Shown: piece after piece, positions 1 through 10,875 of the stretch
Position numbering within the stretch: position 1 is the first letter of the stretch
Layout: the number at the start of each line of letters is the position of its first letter
Assembly (NCBI GenBank): GCA_017590115.1
Contig: JAGGNK010015336.1
Span: 186,001-250,000, forward strand
Length of the DNA stretch: 64,000 bases
Source: Montifringilla adamsi
Taxonomy: Eukaryota > Chordata > Aves > Passeriformes > Passeridae
Direction of reading: 5' to 3'
Notes under the pieces: generated by a model
The model's input: only the letters and a program-made list of their open reading frames with translations
Told to the model about the DNA's origin: nothing
Database searches by the model: none
Position numbers and translations under genes: made by a program

Positions 1-1204
1 TATGATTACATAAGATTTTCACAGGAAAAAAAACAAGCTCCTTCAGTCTGCATAGCTTACGGTTATTATTCCCCATGACTTCCATTTGTTTGGGATTACA
101 CCGTCCATTACCCATTTATGTTTAGGCTGTAAAAGAAGAAACATCTTGATATTGCTGGGTAATGTCAACTAAACTCTGCCTGCTTGCACTTGTCACTCTC
201 TAAGGACCCTACATAAGCCCAGAGCTTTATTTTTTTGCAAAGGGAAGTCACAGAAAGCAATAACAGATCTTCACAACATCAGCTACGAGGCCTGTTCACA
301 GTAATCACCACACACAATGCAAAAAAAAGCAGCAAAACCAGGCAGCTTTCATGTAGTCACTAAGAACAAGAGAGTGATTTATCAGTGGTGGAAGAACAAT
401 GTGTGTGATTGTTGTTCCTATTAAAGTGCTGGGAGATAGCAGCCACAACGCCATTCCCATCCTCTTCATCAAGGAGTTGGAAAATCAGGGTCATTTATGC
501 AGTGCAAATCCCCCACACTTTTCTCCATTAAAAGTCATTCAAACATCACCAATGCTTGTGCTGTTGGCAGCCAGAGCACTAAAGAACACCAGTTGTCAGT
601 AGAGTTGAGATGCTGAAAGGCAGAAAAGCACAAACATCCCTTTGCTTCCTTAAGGATCATCCCCAGCAGCATCCAGAGCATTCTCTTCACAATACAGTGC
701 CAGAGAATGAGGGGGAAAAGGGTCCTACACAAAGTAAACCAAAATCTGGATATAAATCAGACATCACTATACATATTCAGTAGTCCAAATTATTATAAAG
801 TAGTTGAACTATATAAGAACCAAAGGGAATTCATGGTTTACTGTGGAAGCTGACCTATAATTAATACTGACTTGCCAGAGAGCCCCATCACATTTCCTGT
901 AGTAAAATCATAGAATCACAACATCAGAGAATACTTTGGGTTGGAAGGGACCTTAAAGATCACCTAATTCCAAATCCCTGCCATAAGCAGTACTCCACTA
1001 GATCAGGCTGCTCAAAGCTGCACCCAGCCTGGCCTTGAACAGTGATCTCTTACAGAGTAGAACTGAGTAGGAGACACAAAAATAAAGAGGCATGAAAGAA
1101 AACAATCATAGCTTTTCATATCTATATGAAATTAGCATATCTAATATTCATATCTATGCTAACTGAACCTATTCTAATTCTGCAGAAAGGAAAGCTCTAC
1201 TTAC
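1..1204 (-). other. COL22A1: COL22A1 intron downstream of the vWA exon (partial)
   Basis: This is the intron that follows the vWA exon, running off the left edge. It holds one CR1 fragment (908-1045) and otherwise AT-rich unique sequence. I see no second exon; the next COL22A1 coding exon (after LCES) is not in the window. Confidence 0.8.
908..1045 (-). mobile_element. CR1 LINE 3' fragment
   Basis: The fragment opens with the inverted CR1 tail (tcatagaatcac), followed by gggttggaagggacctt and, near its far end, cagcctggccttgaac, all familiar parts of the avian CR1 3' end. The orientation is antisense to the window. It is 5'-truncated and non-coding. Confidence 0.85.
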
Positions 1205-1771
1205 TCTCACAGAGACGCCTCCTCAGCTTCCCGCGAATTTTATCGATGGCGTTGTAATCAGAGACATGAAACACGTGAGCAGACTTGGGCTCTGAAGCAA
1301 TCTCATCAAGTTCCTCTTTTAAGGCTTCTCCAACACCCACAGCAAAAATCCTAATCCCAGCCTGATGGGCTGCAGTGGCTGGATCCAAGACAAAATCCTG
1401 GCTCCTTCCATCAGTCAAAAGGATAGCCACTTTTTTAACAGTTCGATCACTAAGTCTCCCACCGGCTTCTTTGGAAAAACTGTAGGTGGTGATGTACCTG
1501 AGAGCATCTCCAGTGTTCGTGTTACCCCCATAATACTGGATCTGTCGTGCAGCCTCTTTGATCTCCTCACGGGTTTTGTACTTTCCCAGGTCGAACTCTG
1601 TGCTCGGACGATCGCTGTATCGCACCACCCCGACGCGGGTTTTGTCTGGGCCAATCTCAAAGGTTTCCACCAAATTAGACACCCACTGACGAACTTTCTC
1701 AAAATCTTCTTTTCCGACGCTGGAGGAGGCATCCAAGAGGAAGACAAGGTCATAGTGAACACTCTTGCAAC
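1205..1771 (-). CDS. COL22A1: COL22A1 exon encoding the von Willebrand factor A domain (partial gene)
   Basis: Single coding exon of collagen XXII alpha-1, an extracellular-matrix FACIT-type collagen known from tissue junctions such as the myotendinous junction. The exon is 567 nt: it finishes a split Gly codon, adds 188 whole codons and leaves one base of the next. Bounds are seen directly: acceptor at 1773-1772 after a pyrimidine-rich stretch, and donor GTAAGT at 1204-1199. The peptide starts CKSVHYDLVFLLD and ends RRRLCE, so a Cys sits at each end of the vWA fold. The metal-ion-dependent adhesion site is complete: DASSS at exon residues 13-17, Thr in GGNTNTGDA (83-88 region), Asp in LLTDG (residue 120). 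The match to the COL22A1 vWA, including FAVGVGEALKEELDEIASEP, is much closer than to the COL21A1 vWA. There is no frameshift or stop. The thrombospondin-N-like and collagen domains lie beyond the left edge. Confidence 0.95.
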
Positions 1772-3265
1772 CTGCAAGAGTGGCAGAACATATTGTTAAG
1801 GGGAGATGAATGCAGAGGAGCAGACATACCAAATCTTCCCTTGACACAGCTCCCTAGTGAGCAATTTGGAGGAGGCAGAAAACCCTCTCCTTATCCAGCA
1901 GAGGAAGGGCAGATTCCTGGCCCTTCTTCCTTGTGATTCACCTCCTCAGTTTCAGGACATCTAGAGAGCAGCACAGATCTCACTTTGAAATGCAAACCCT
2001 TTCCATTCCTCTGCTTCTAACTACTTCTGCTCAATCCTTCAGCTACACCCGCTGCATGAAGATATTTTCTCTGACTTCATTGCAGTGCCTTTGCTCAGGC
2101 AGTGCTCTGAAATGAACTGGGCAGATCAAAAGTCCTGTCCTGACCTTGCCCATGCCAATCCTGACCCTGAGTAATGAAGCTTTCATGTCCCCTCTTGCAT
2201 TAATGTTATGATTCATTTATGCTTAGCTAGAAGCAGTTCTTTTTCCCAGCATGATATGTTGAGGTAGCAAGTCTATAACAAGATTATTTCAAATTTTAGG
2301 CTTTCTGCCACTGCCTCTTGACCAAAGGATGACTTACTGAATTTTGGAATGTGTTCCACAACAACAAAGGGCAGCTGTGAGGGAAAAGTTCACTTACCCT
2401 CACAACCATCCCTTTGCCTCCAACCATGATATTTGCAATGTGAGTCCTGTATAATCCAAAACAAACAGCTATTTTAATTGCAACTTGCTTGCCCTATATC
2501 ATCCAGAATGGTTACATATTTGTCAGACACTCACCAAAAAAAAAAAAAAAAAAAAAAGTAGATCTCTTGTTTTTTAGTTGTTTCTGGATACATGCAAGTT
2601 ATCAATATAATGCCCCAACTGGATAAAATGTATATAAATATGCTTATATTTATTTAAACCGTTATTATAGAACATAGAGTTTTAAGACTGAAAGCTTCTC
2701 TACAAAGCCAGTTTGGTCACAGCTGCCAACCATTGCTTCACCAGAAGTTCTTGTCTCACATTGTCTCAAAAAGTACAACTGCATGGTTGACCAGTGGTAA
2801 AGCTACATATTTCCTACTGAATTCCAACATTTGAACCTACAGGAAAGTCACAAAATCTTCTCTCACACTCAGATTTTGACACAAATTAGCTCTGGCTTTT
2901 TTGCTCATCCCAGGGTTGTCACCCTGCCCAGAATGAAAGAATTCCACTACATCCCATGGCTCTGGAAAGGAGGGAGTGGATAGCTCAGCTACACAGAGAG
3001 GATTTGCCTTCAGAAAAGACTAAAAGCATTATAAAAGAGTAGGTCAGTGCTCAAGGCATTGCATGATGACCATGAGAGTGACTGGAGGTACACCTGGGGT
3101 GTGGCAGGTGATGAGAAATGAGCATCACCTGCTGCTGCATTGACTTCTGTAGCAGAGCACATCCCAGTACATCCCAGCTGGACCTGTGGGAACAGCCTCT
3201 GCACACGGGTTGGGATTACACTGTGACCAGCCCATCCACAGGGGATCTCTTTGGAAACAATCTGT

Positions 3266-3854
3266 TGTTGTGGTTCAACCCCAGCTGGAAACTAGGCACC
3301 ACACAGCCCCTCACTACTGCCTTCAGCAGGACTGGGGGGAAGAGAATTGGGAATGTGAAAGGCGGAAAACTCATGGATTGAGAGAAGAAAGTTTAATAGA
3401 TAAAATAAAAAAAAATTTAAAAAAATTAAAAAATAAAATAAAATATGAAGTTGTAATTAAAAGCAAAATAACAAAGAGATATAAATAAAAGCCAAGAAAG
3501 AGGAGTGATGCAAATGAAAACAGTTGTTCACCACTAACTGAGTCACAGTCCCCAGGCAGGAGTCTCCAGCTGTGTCCCCCCAACAGCTTTATTTCTGAGT
3601 ATGATATGGTTTGGGATATCCCTTTGGTCAGTTGGGGGCAGTTGTCCCATCTTTGCCCCCTCCCAATTTCTTGTGCTCCCAAACCTCCTGGCTGGTGGGA
3701 GGAGGAATAAAAAGGCCTTGGCTCCGTGTGAGCTCTGCTCAGCAGTAACAAAAACATCCCTGTGTCATCAGCACTGTTTCCAGCACAAATCCAAAGCACA
3801 GTCCCAGAGCAGCTACTGTGAGGAAAATTAACTGTATCCCAGCCAAAACCTGCA
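3266..3854 (-). mobile_element. Solo LTR of an avian endogenous retrovirus (ERVL-like)
   Basis: On the plus strand it runs from tgttgtggttcaaccccagctgg to gccaaaacctgca, which are the two ends of a well-known bird LTR read backwards. The LTR is therefore minus-oriented, and an AATAAA lies at 3593-3588 on that strand. It is about 590 bp with no gag, pol or env beside it, so it is a solo LTR. I could not make out a target-site duplication. Diverged stretches (A-rich insertion near 3400-3440) suggest age. It lies in the COL22A1 intron on the same strand as the gene. Confidence 0.8.
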
Positions 3855-5314
3855 TGTGGGACTGTGTTCTGTGATGGCATTTTGTGAGTGAGAGAGTGCT
3901 TGTCCACTAACTCCAGAGCAAGAAAAGTCTGTCTGGGGAAACTCCCTCGAAGGCAATCTGAGAGTGGAGATAATGGTTTATACCATTTTATCTTGTGGCA
4001 CGCAAGTTACAGCTGTGTATATCAGCTGGGCCCTCAGTTGTGGTTCTGCTTGATTTTTGGAGAATATAAAAGGTAAAAATATTAACAGTAAAAGATAAGA
4101 AAGAAGCTTACACTTCCCTACCTTGCTTCCTTCCTAAATTCATTATTATATTAATCTATTCTGGCTGAAAGAATGTTAATTAGGTGAGACTAACTAGAGA
4201 GCAACACCCACAAGACCTTCCTGTTACTTATTTTAATGACTCTCAGCAGGTGAGACAACAGCAATTTCAAAACAAACAGAAGAGACAGAATGAATCCTGT
4301 CTGTGTTCAAGGGCAATGAGCCTTAAAACAAGGGGGAGTTAAGGTTTAAAAAGTGATGCCTATGCAAGGCAGTATTGCAGGGAGGAAAAACATGGTCTTT
4401 CAGGATCATTATTTTTTTGGCGTTGGTAATTCTTTGCTTACAGACCTGGTGGCAGTGAGATGAAATGCTGCAGAAATGCTTTTAGTAAATATTAATCTGC
4501 ATTTTCAGCACTCTAATGTCTACTGCTGGACAAAATTGACTGTTTTCCAAGAATGCCACAACAGTACTTTTTACTGGCAGAAACAATTCTGTTCATGTTA
4601 AGGGAATATGGAGATAACTCATAGAGAGCAAAATTTCAGTTTTGTAATTGCAGAAATGCTCTCTGGGAGCATGATTCAAGGAGTTGTGCTCATCTACTCA
4701 GACACTGAACCAACTGTTTTGCAATATTTCCTTTAAAAATAGTTCACAAAATAGCCATAAACCCAAAATTATTTAAAGTAAGCACAGAATGAACATATAA
4801 ATGGCTTCACTATATTCTGCCTGTGACAGGTCCAGAAGCAGAAAAAAAAAAGTGAGATTTCACTTTGTTTGGTTACTAAGTATTTATTTCTGGTAAACGT
4901 CACCCAAAAAAGCCATAGAGAGATCACATAAGAAAGCTGTAAAGAAGCTATTCCTTAAACTGAAAAAGGTCTAAAAAAGTCTTTCCTTTCTTATAAATTA
5001 CCCAAGCCCACAGAATAGCATCTTTCCTAGAAAAAGAGACAGAAAATCTCCATCTCAAAATGTCTTTGGACTCTTATGAAAAAATTGTGTGTGTCTACAA
5101 CCATTTTTTCATTTGAGGTGTGGCATCACTGATGTCAGATAGCTCTTCTTGCTGCCACACAAAAACCAATGTGTCCTTGTCAAGGATTCCTGTAAGAACA
5201 GTCCCTCAGCTACTCCATCCTCTAATGCACTCATTTATATTTGGGGCAGGGTGTTCATGAGCCCAGGACAAAAGCTGTGCCAGAGACCATGCTAATACCC
5301 AGACAGGAGAGAAA

Positions 5315-5460
5315 CATAGAATTCTAGAGTAATTTAGGTTGGAAAAGACCTTTAAGATCATGAAGTTCAACCATTAGTCCAACATTGTTAAGTCCATCAC
5401 TAAACCATGTCCCTAAGCACGACATCAATGTATCCTTCAAATGTCTGGAATCAAGGGAGG
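5315..5460 (-). mobile_element. CR1 LINE 3' fragment
   Basis: Inverted CR1 tail (catagaattct) followed by ggttggaaaagacctttaag and catcactaaaccatgtccc, typical of the CR1-Y type 3' end. Antisense, 5'-truncated, in the COL22A1 intron. Confidence 0.85.
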
Positions 5461-5855
5461 GTATGAACAGTGCTCTGGCCCTCTTTAGCTCATAGGAAAG
5501 CCCCAGCCAGGCAGAAGATTCACCAGGTCTCATCTGACACCCACAGGAGACGATGGAAGAAGTGATCTCCATGCCAGTGTGGGGTAGATGGAGCATATCC
5601 AGAGCAAACTGTGGTGAGTTGCTCCTCTTGCTGTGGGTAGCTGAGCTAAACTTTCTAAGCCTGCAGCAGAACCAAAGACCCCAGGTAAATCACAGCCTTG
5701 ACCCCTGAGCTTTCTCCATCCCTAAGGTCTGTTTTACGTATTTCCAGCAGTAAATGTCTTGGGTTGTTTACAGATTTCCTCCTAGAACTGATGGCTTCCC
5801 AGCCATGGGAGAGCCCAGCAGCTCCGGGGCGTGAGGCAGCGAAGGGAACGCGTAC

Positions 5856-5952
5856 CTGCTCTTTGCGCCTCGGTTCTGTCCCCGCTGAGCACCAACGTGA
5901 GAAGAACCAAGAGATGGGGCACACGGCATCTTCCCACCATGGGCGTATCCAT
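5856..5952 (-). CDS. COL22A1: COL22A1 first coding exon: signal peptide
   Basis: This short coding stretch supplies the N-terminus of collagen XXII. From the ATG at 5952-5950 it reads 32 codons plus one base: MDTPMVGRCR, a hydrophobic core PHLLVLLTLVLSG, then DRTEAQRA and the first base of a Gly codon. The exon ends CAG|GTACGC (donor at 5855-5854). That phase fits exactly the two bases opening the vWA exon at 1771, giving the junction AQRA-G-CKSVHYD, which is the junction known in vertebrate COL22A1. This join is what identifies the exon. A second in-frame ATG at 5940-5938 would give a 28-residue leader. The first ATG has purine at -3 and G at +4, whereas the second has C at -3, so I chose the first. 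Signal cleavage probably falls between SG and QRA. Confidence 0.9.
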
Positions 5953-6020
5953 ATCTCCTTTCTCACATCAGCTCGTCTTTTCTCCGGGGTGCGAAGCTTG
6001 CTCGAAATCCAACCCGCAGC
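5953..6020 (-). other. COL22A1: COL22A1 exon 2, 5' UTR part with splice acceptor and start-stop uORF
   Basis: The exon carrying the COL22A1 start begins at 6020, right after a pyrimidine-rich acceptor (ctttatttccctttccag, AG at 6022-6021). An upstream non-coding exon is therefore expected. An in-frame TGA lies upstream of the start within this segment, which limits the N-terminus to the two ATGs at 5952 and 5940. A minimal upstream ORF, ATG followed directly by TGA, sits at 5968-5963, ten bases before the first ATG. If transcribed as drawn it could hold back initiation. The acceptor is seen in the sequence; the transcript itself is inferred. Confidence 0.75.
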
Positions 6021-7932
6021 CTGGAAAGGGAAATAAAGAGCGAGTGTTATCTCACAGCAGCACAAACGGCAGTAATGGTGCAAGTCATGAGAGCAGCGTT
6101 TTGGAGAGTCGCCTCTTCTGCCTGTCATTTTACTTGACTAGACATAAACTGCTCAGACAAAGAGGCAGGAGTTCACCTACTTTTCAAAAGCTATACTCGT
6201 TCACTGGCTCTATTCACTGTGAAGCAGCTGAATGGAAACAGGAGAGAGATTACCAGATTATTATACTTTAATTGAGCCCACTGCCAACTACACAATCAGC
6301 GCACTGGAGTGGAAACCATTCCTGACCTGGCCCTCCCACGCATTCATCATTAGGAGATACAGAACACAGAGCCCAGATACAAACCACTACAAATCATACA
6401 CACAACCCGTTGCCACTTCACCCATCACTGCTTTCAGTTCTGGAGGCCCAAAAATGACAAATGCTAAAAATACACCACTGCTTTCATGTATGTATTTGTT
6501 GCCATCAGTCTTTCTCTATAGGAGTGAACTCAGCAGTTTCAAAACATGTCTTTCCACTATTTAGCTTAAAGATGTACAAAAGCTCTGGGTTATCTTCAAT
6601 GTAAGGTCTTTAGTTTGGGTTGACTTTGAGTGGAGTCACTGAAGTCAGAAGGTGTTGTAAGAAGCCAGGCAAAGTGGCTGGGCTGTTAAAAGTTAAGCTG
6701 TGTTTTCTAACACTAGATCGACACTTTAAAAAAAAAATCTGTTATTGCTCTTGTTTTATTATTTTTTTATTATATCATAAAGTCAATGCAGTTTGATCTA
6801 CTATTTGCACACCCAGAAGGTGTGCAGCTTCCACTCTGCAGCTTTCACTGCCTGAGGCATTATTTTCAAAACCTTTTTCCCATCTCCTGATTCTTTCTTA
6901 TCCTCTTTAAGGATTCTAATGATTTGTTTGTCCATTTTCTTGGGGAAGTTCTTCCTTCTCAGTCTTTTAACATGCACGTCTGCTTCTCACTGTTGATAGC
7001 TGGGTAGAAGTCATGAAGGGGACACTGTCTGATGTAGTTCATTGCTGCAGAGTCAATTATGCCTTCTAGGGTATTTCTTTTCAAAGCAATAAGGTTCTGT
7101 GGGAATCACAGACAGGAAGAATGGTGGCGTCAGCATTTGTTCAAAACCCGTTTTGATCAGTCAGATGTTGGGCCTATCTCTACCATGTATCTCAGCATGT
7201 TGTGCTGGTTTAGGAAATTAAAAAGGGGAAAAAACTTTATGAAGTTGTCAAGATGTCGCTATAAATCCTTATCCCCACAAAAAATACAGGCTCTTTCCAA
7301 AAGAAAAAAAAGGTTATTTTCAGAAGTCTGTATCATATGCAGACAAGGAGAAAAGCAATACATATAATAAACCCTTCACTGTAAATAAAATTTGGAAGCA
7401 TATGCAGCAGTGGAACATAAATACAAGAAAGATTTTTAAAAAAATCATATTTATTCATGTACCAACCCTAAATAAGGACACAATCAGGTGCTGTAGTTTA
7501 CACCTCAGCCAGACGGTGTCCCTACCAAACAGTGAGGTGTTCAGGTTTGAGCCAGCTGGAAAAGGCTGCAGGGTAAAAAAGGCATGAAAATACCACTGTG
7601 CCCTACAGGAGTTAGAATTTCCTTCTAAATAAGCACGTTATTGAAATACCAATCAGGCAGCTGCCTGCAGAGGGATCAGGACAGGCATGACTTTAAATAT
7701 CTGTGGGAGCCTTCAGCCCAAGGTTTTTACTCCCCTGGATTTTTTTTAGGAAACATTGTTTTTGGGTGCAAGTGATGGGACAGCAGGTTCGTGGCAGCAG
7801 CAAGAGCTGGGAAACCAGATCTGCCAAGAGACATCCTGCACTTCCAGTGCCGGGCTCAAAACGTCCTTGCTCCGTATCTGGGCTTGCACGGCTGTGAAGT
7901 TTTATAAATACATTCTTAAAAACAGTCTTGGC

Positions 7933-7990
7933 CAGCTGCTAACCCACACGAGGCCAGGATAAAAGGAGCTGGGCACCAGCTGGTGTCAGT
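7933..7990 (+). promoter_or_regulatory. Candidate TATA/initiator core promoter with two CAGCTG E-boxes
   Basis: A TATA-like ggataaaagg (7957-7966) lies 28 nt before an initiator-like tCAgtc (A at 7988). E-box CAGCTG copies sit at 7933-7938 and 7977-7982, the second inside the 12-nt palindrome caccagctggtg (7974-7985). An ATG follows at 8023 with a 93-codon frame of no recognisable family. The spacing suits a TATA promoter, but all the elements are short. There is no transcript evidence, so chance is a fair alternative. Confidence 0.25.
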
Positions 7991-10710
7991 CAGCAGAACA
8001 GCTCAGGCTCCGTGAGGAGCAGATGCAGCTTGGTGGATGGGCTCACGGGCACAAGTGGGATTCCACCCCAGCAGAAGGACTTCCTCCATGGCCAGGCCTC
8101 AGGGCTCTGTCTCTAAGGCCTCATTCATCTCCCCTCCTTGCCAAAACCCTTCAAGGACTCATTTCTACATTTGGAGTGCTGCAAGGTGTCTCAGAACAGC
8201 CATTTAGGCTAAAAATAGTTGGGAGGAGGGGGTGGGGGGGGAAGCCACAAATCAAATCAGAACATCTGCTTAAAATCTATAATCATAACTTGTGGTGGCT
8301 TTAATACACATTTATGGTTCAATATTATTCTTGCATTCAAGCCAAAGTATATAATTTTATCCACTTTTATAGCACAAAGAATTGAACCAAGTCTCTTAAC
8401 TTGCAGCTACTTTATGTACAAATATACCAGTGACAGAAAATTGCCCTTTCACATCAATGGGACTCATGTCATGGCAATGAAGTCTTCAGAGGTGTTATAA
8501 GAAAAGTTGGAAATAAAATATTTTTAGCTATGGCTTTTCCATGCTTGTTTCTTTCCCACCTCAGTCAGACACTTTGAGACTGAGCCCAGTTTGAAATTGC
8601 AGCAGCTGATCACTATTTATTTCCCTTTCTAGGAGAAAAGTTCAAAAAGGAGCCAAAATTGAGACAGTTTAGTTTTCAGAGTGATCCAAGACTAAGAAAT
8701 TCTCTATATTTAACCCTATTTCCAAATGGCTAACATGGATTTTTTTTTTTTTTAATTACTATTATTTTTAGTTCAGCCTATCATGTGGGAATATTTTTGC
8801 TCAAAGAGGCCTAAGTCAGTGTACATCATTTAAAAATATCTCCCATTTTCTTTTTATTTCACAAACATCACTTTGGGATTCCCTTGTGATGCACTAAGGG
8901 ATATTGCAAAAAGAACTGACAAATCCTATCACGTCCGAGTTTATTACTGAGCTGTGGGCTCTGTGTCTGTCTTTTTAATAGTTTAATGGGAAAAAAGGGA
9001 GTGAATACTTCTGGCTACATGCAAACATGATGTGGGAATGGCATCCTGGCTGGGAAGTCAGTGAATGTTAGAGTGAGCTCTCTACACTCAAAATACAGGC
9101 ACAGCATAAAGCTATTCATACCATCTCACAGCTGAACAAACAATATGCAAAAGATAGGCATGAGTTCTATATAACTTTCAGCTTCAGAATGGCATTTTGG
9201 GGGGGTTAGTGTAGAGTTTTAGGTCAGTTAGAATCCATGGTAAGGTCTCTCTAGTTTTGAACAATAAGTAAATACTCTTTGGGGAATGCAGGGCAATAAA
9301 CATCAGTAAAAAAAAAGAGCCAAAGGAGAACTTGGATTTCTCATCTCAACACTGCAATTCAGAAAACAAGGATGAAAAATGTTCTTGTGCAAAATGAGAA
9401 GCAAAATTGTTTGTTTAGGAATGGCATCTCGAAAAAGTAAGAGAAAAGACATAGAAGGGGGCAGACACAGAGAATGTGGCAGAGAAGAACACTTCATGGC
9501 AATTCTTTGAGAAACAATTTGCACTGGCTCTGGATATACCCAATCTCAGCCTCTCCCGACACTGCTCTTCTGTCCTGGTTTGAGAGATGCCACAAACAGC
9601 AAAACCCATGTGAGTGAGAGATGGAAAAACACAGAACACTTTCTCTGATCTCCTTCATTCTTCAGAGGAGTGATTCAGCCACAAATATTCATAAAACAAG
9701 ACAAAATAAAGCTGGAGTCACAGTAAGATGAGCATTTCAGGAGTGTAATTCAATAAAACTTTTTCTACTTCATGTGTGCAAAAGTTCAAAGATCCAACAG
9801 GGACAGTATAAAGACCACTGAATCAAGGCTGAATGTTAAAAGTATGCCCAGTTATGTACTTTAGACTCCTCATTAAAATATTCGAGCTCTTACTTGCATT
9901 TTACTAAATTATACCAGTGAATTGTTTGTCTTACTGTTAAATTCAAGGGGGGCTGATTCTATTATTGTGCTTGATTTCATCCATTCGTCTGCTGCCACTG
10001 AACATCACCATATGCCATATAAATGTTGTAACTATGCTGGCATTCATAATGTGATTTTAAATGTCTTTGGTATGCTCCTCTGAAGAAGAGGTTAGCTGGG
10101 GGTGAAAAAGACAGTGTCCAATTATACAGCTTTTCACACACACACAAAAAAGAAAAACAAATATAAAACCCAGCACACTAATACATCTGACATCTTAGTA
10201 GAGTCAGCTTGTTGATTGTGCCTCTTCCAACTACTGAACTAAGCAATTTAATTATCTAAATTATTGCTGATATGAGCAGGAAGCCAACTGTATAAAAGAG
10301 AGATGGGACTTTCTTCCCTGCTGATCATCCCATGGGTCGTATATCTTTGTTCAATGATTTTTAAAGAAATTATCCGATGGCATTTCTGGAAGATGTGCAT
10401 CTTCCCAGGCCTGATCCAAAGCCAACTGCAGTTAATGAAAAGAGGGACATTGATTTCAGTGGACATTGTTTAAAAACCCATGTGAATAATAGAGCAGAAA
10501 ATTCTCTGCTAACCCAGAGCTATTCCTGAGGTGCTTTGCTCAACTACAACGGAGACAAAGTCTGCTGAAATCAAGGAGAAGAGTGTCAGCAGACCCACAG
10601 TATGCTGGATGAAGCCATTCATGCACCCTGCTAGCAAAAACTCTTCAACATCTGCTCTAAGTGCTGGTGAGGCTGCAGGGAGTGGGACATTTCTTCTCTT
10701 CATTTGCAGT

Positions 10711-10875
10711 GATAGAATCACAGAATTGTTTGGGTTGGAAGGGATCTTCAAGATGATCTCGTTCCAACCCATGCCATGTGCAGAGACAACTTCCACTAGA
10801 CCAGGATGCTCAGAGATCCATCCAGCCTGGCCTTGAACACTTCCAGGGATGGGGCATCCACAGCTTCCCTGGGCT
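10711..10875 (-). mobile_element. CR1 LINE 3' fragment
   Basis: Inverted CR1 tail (gatagaatcacagaattg) followed by gggttggaagggatcttc and ggccttgaacacttccaggg. Antisense and 5'-truncated. It explains the open frames of about 100-130 codons seen here on both strands. Confidence 0.9.

Larger units (their letters stand above)
1772..5855 (-). other. COL22A1: COL22A1 intron between signal-peptide and vWA exons
   Basis: About 4.1 kb, bounded by GTACGC at 5855 and a pyrimidine tract plus AG at 1772. It contains a solo LTR (3266-3854), a CR1 fragment (5315-5460), a 22-nt A run at 2536-2557 and an A-rich patch at 3396-3440. Nothing else in it looks functional. The open frame running from the vWA exon up to 1847 is read-through into this intron and not a real start. 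Confidence 0.85.

Noticed and set aside
1772..1847. Open frame extending the vWA exon to an apparent start Met (MSREDLVCLLL...) with a hydrophobic stretch resembling a signal peptide.
   Set aside because: A clean splice acceptor at 1773-1772 interrupts it, and the true signal peptide is at 5856-5952 in matching phase. The extension is intron read-through.
3371..3907. 178-codon minus-strand frame.
   Set aside because: It lies almost wholly within the solo LTR and its A-rich insertion, which does not encode protein.
5655..6128. 157-codon minus-strand frame overlapping the COL22A1 start exon.
   Set aside because: It is a different frame from the one that yields the AQRA-G-CKSVHYD junction and crosses both splice sites.
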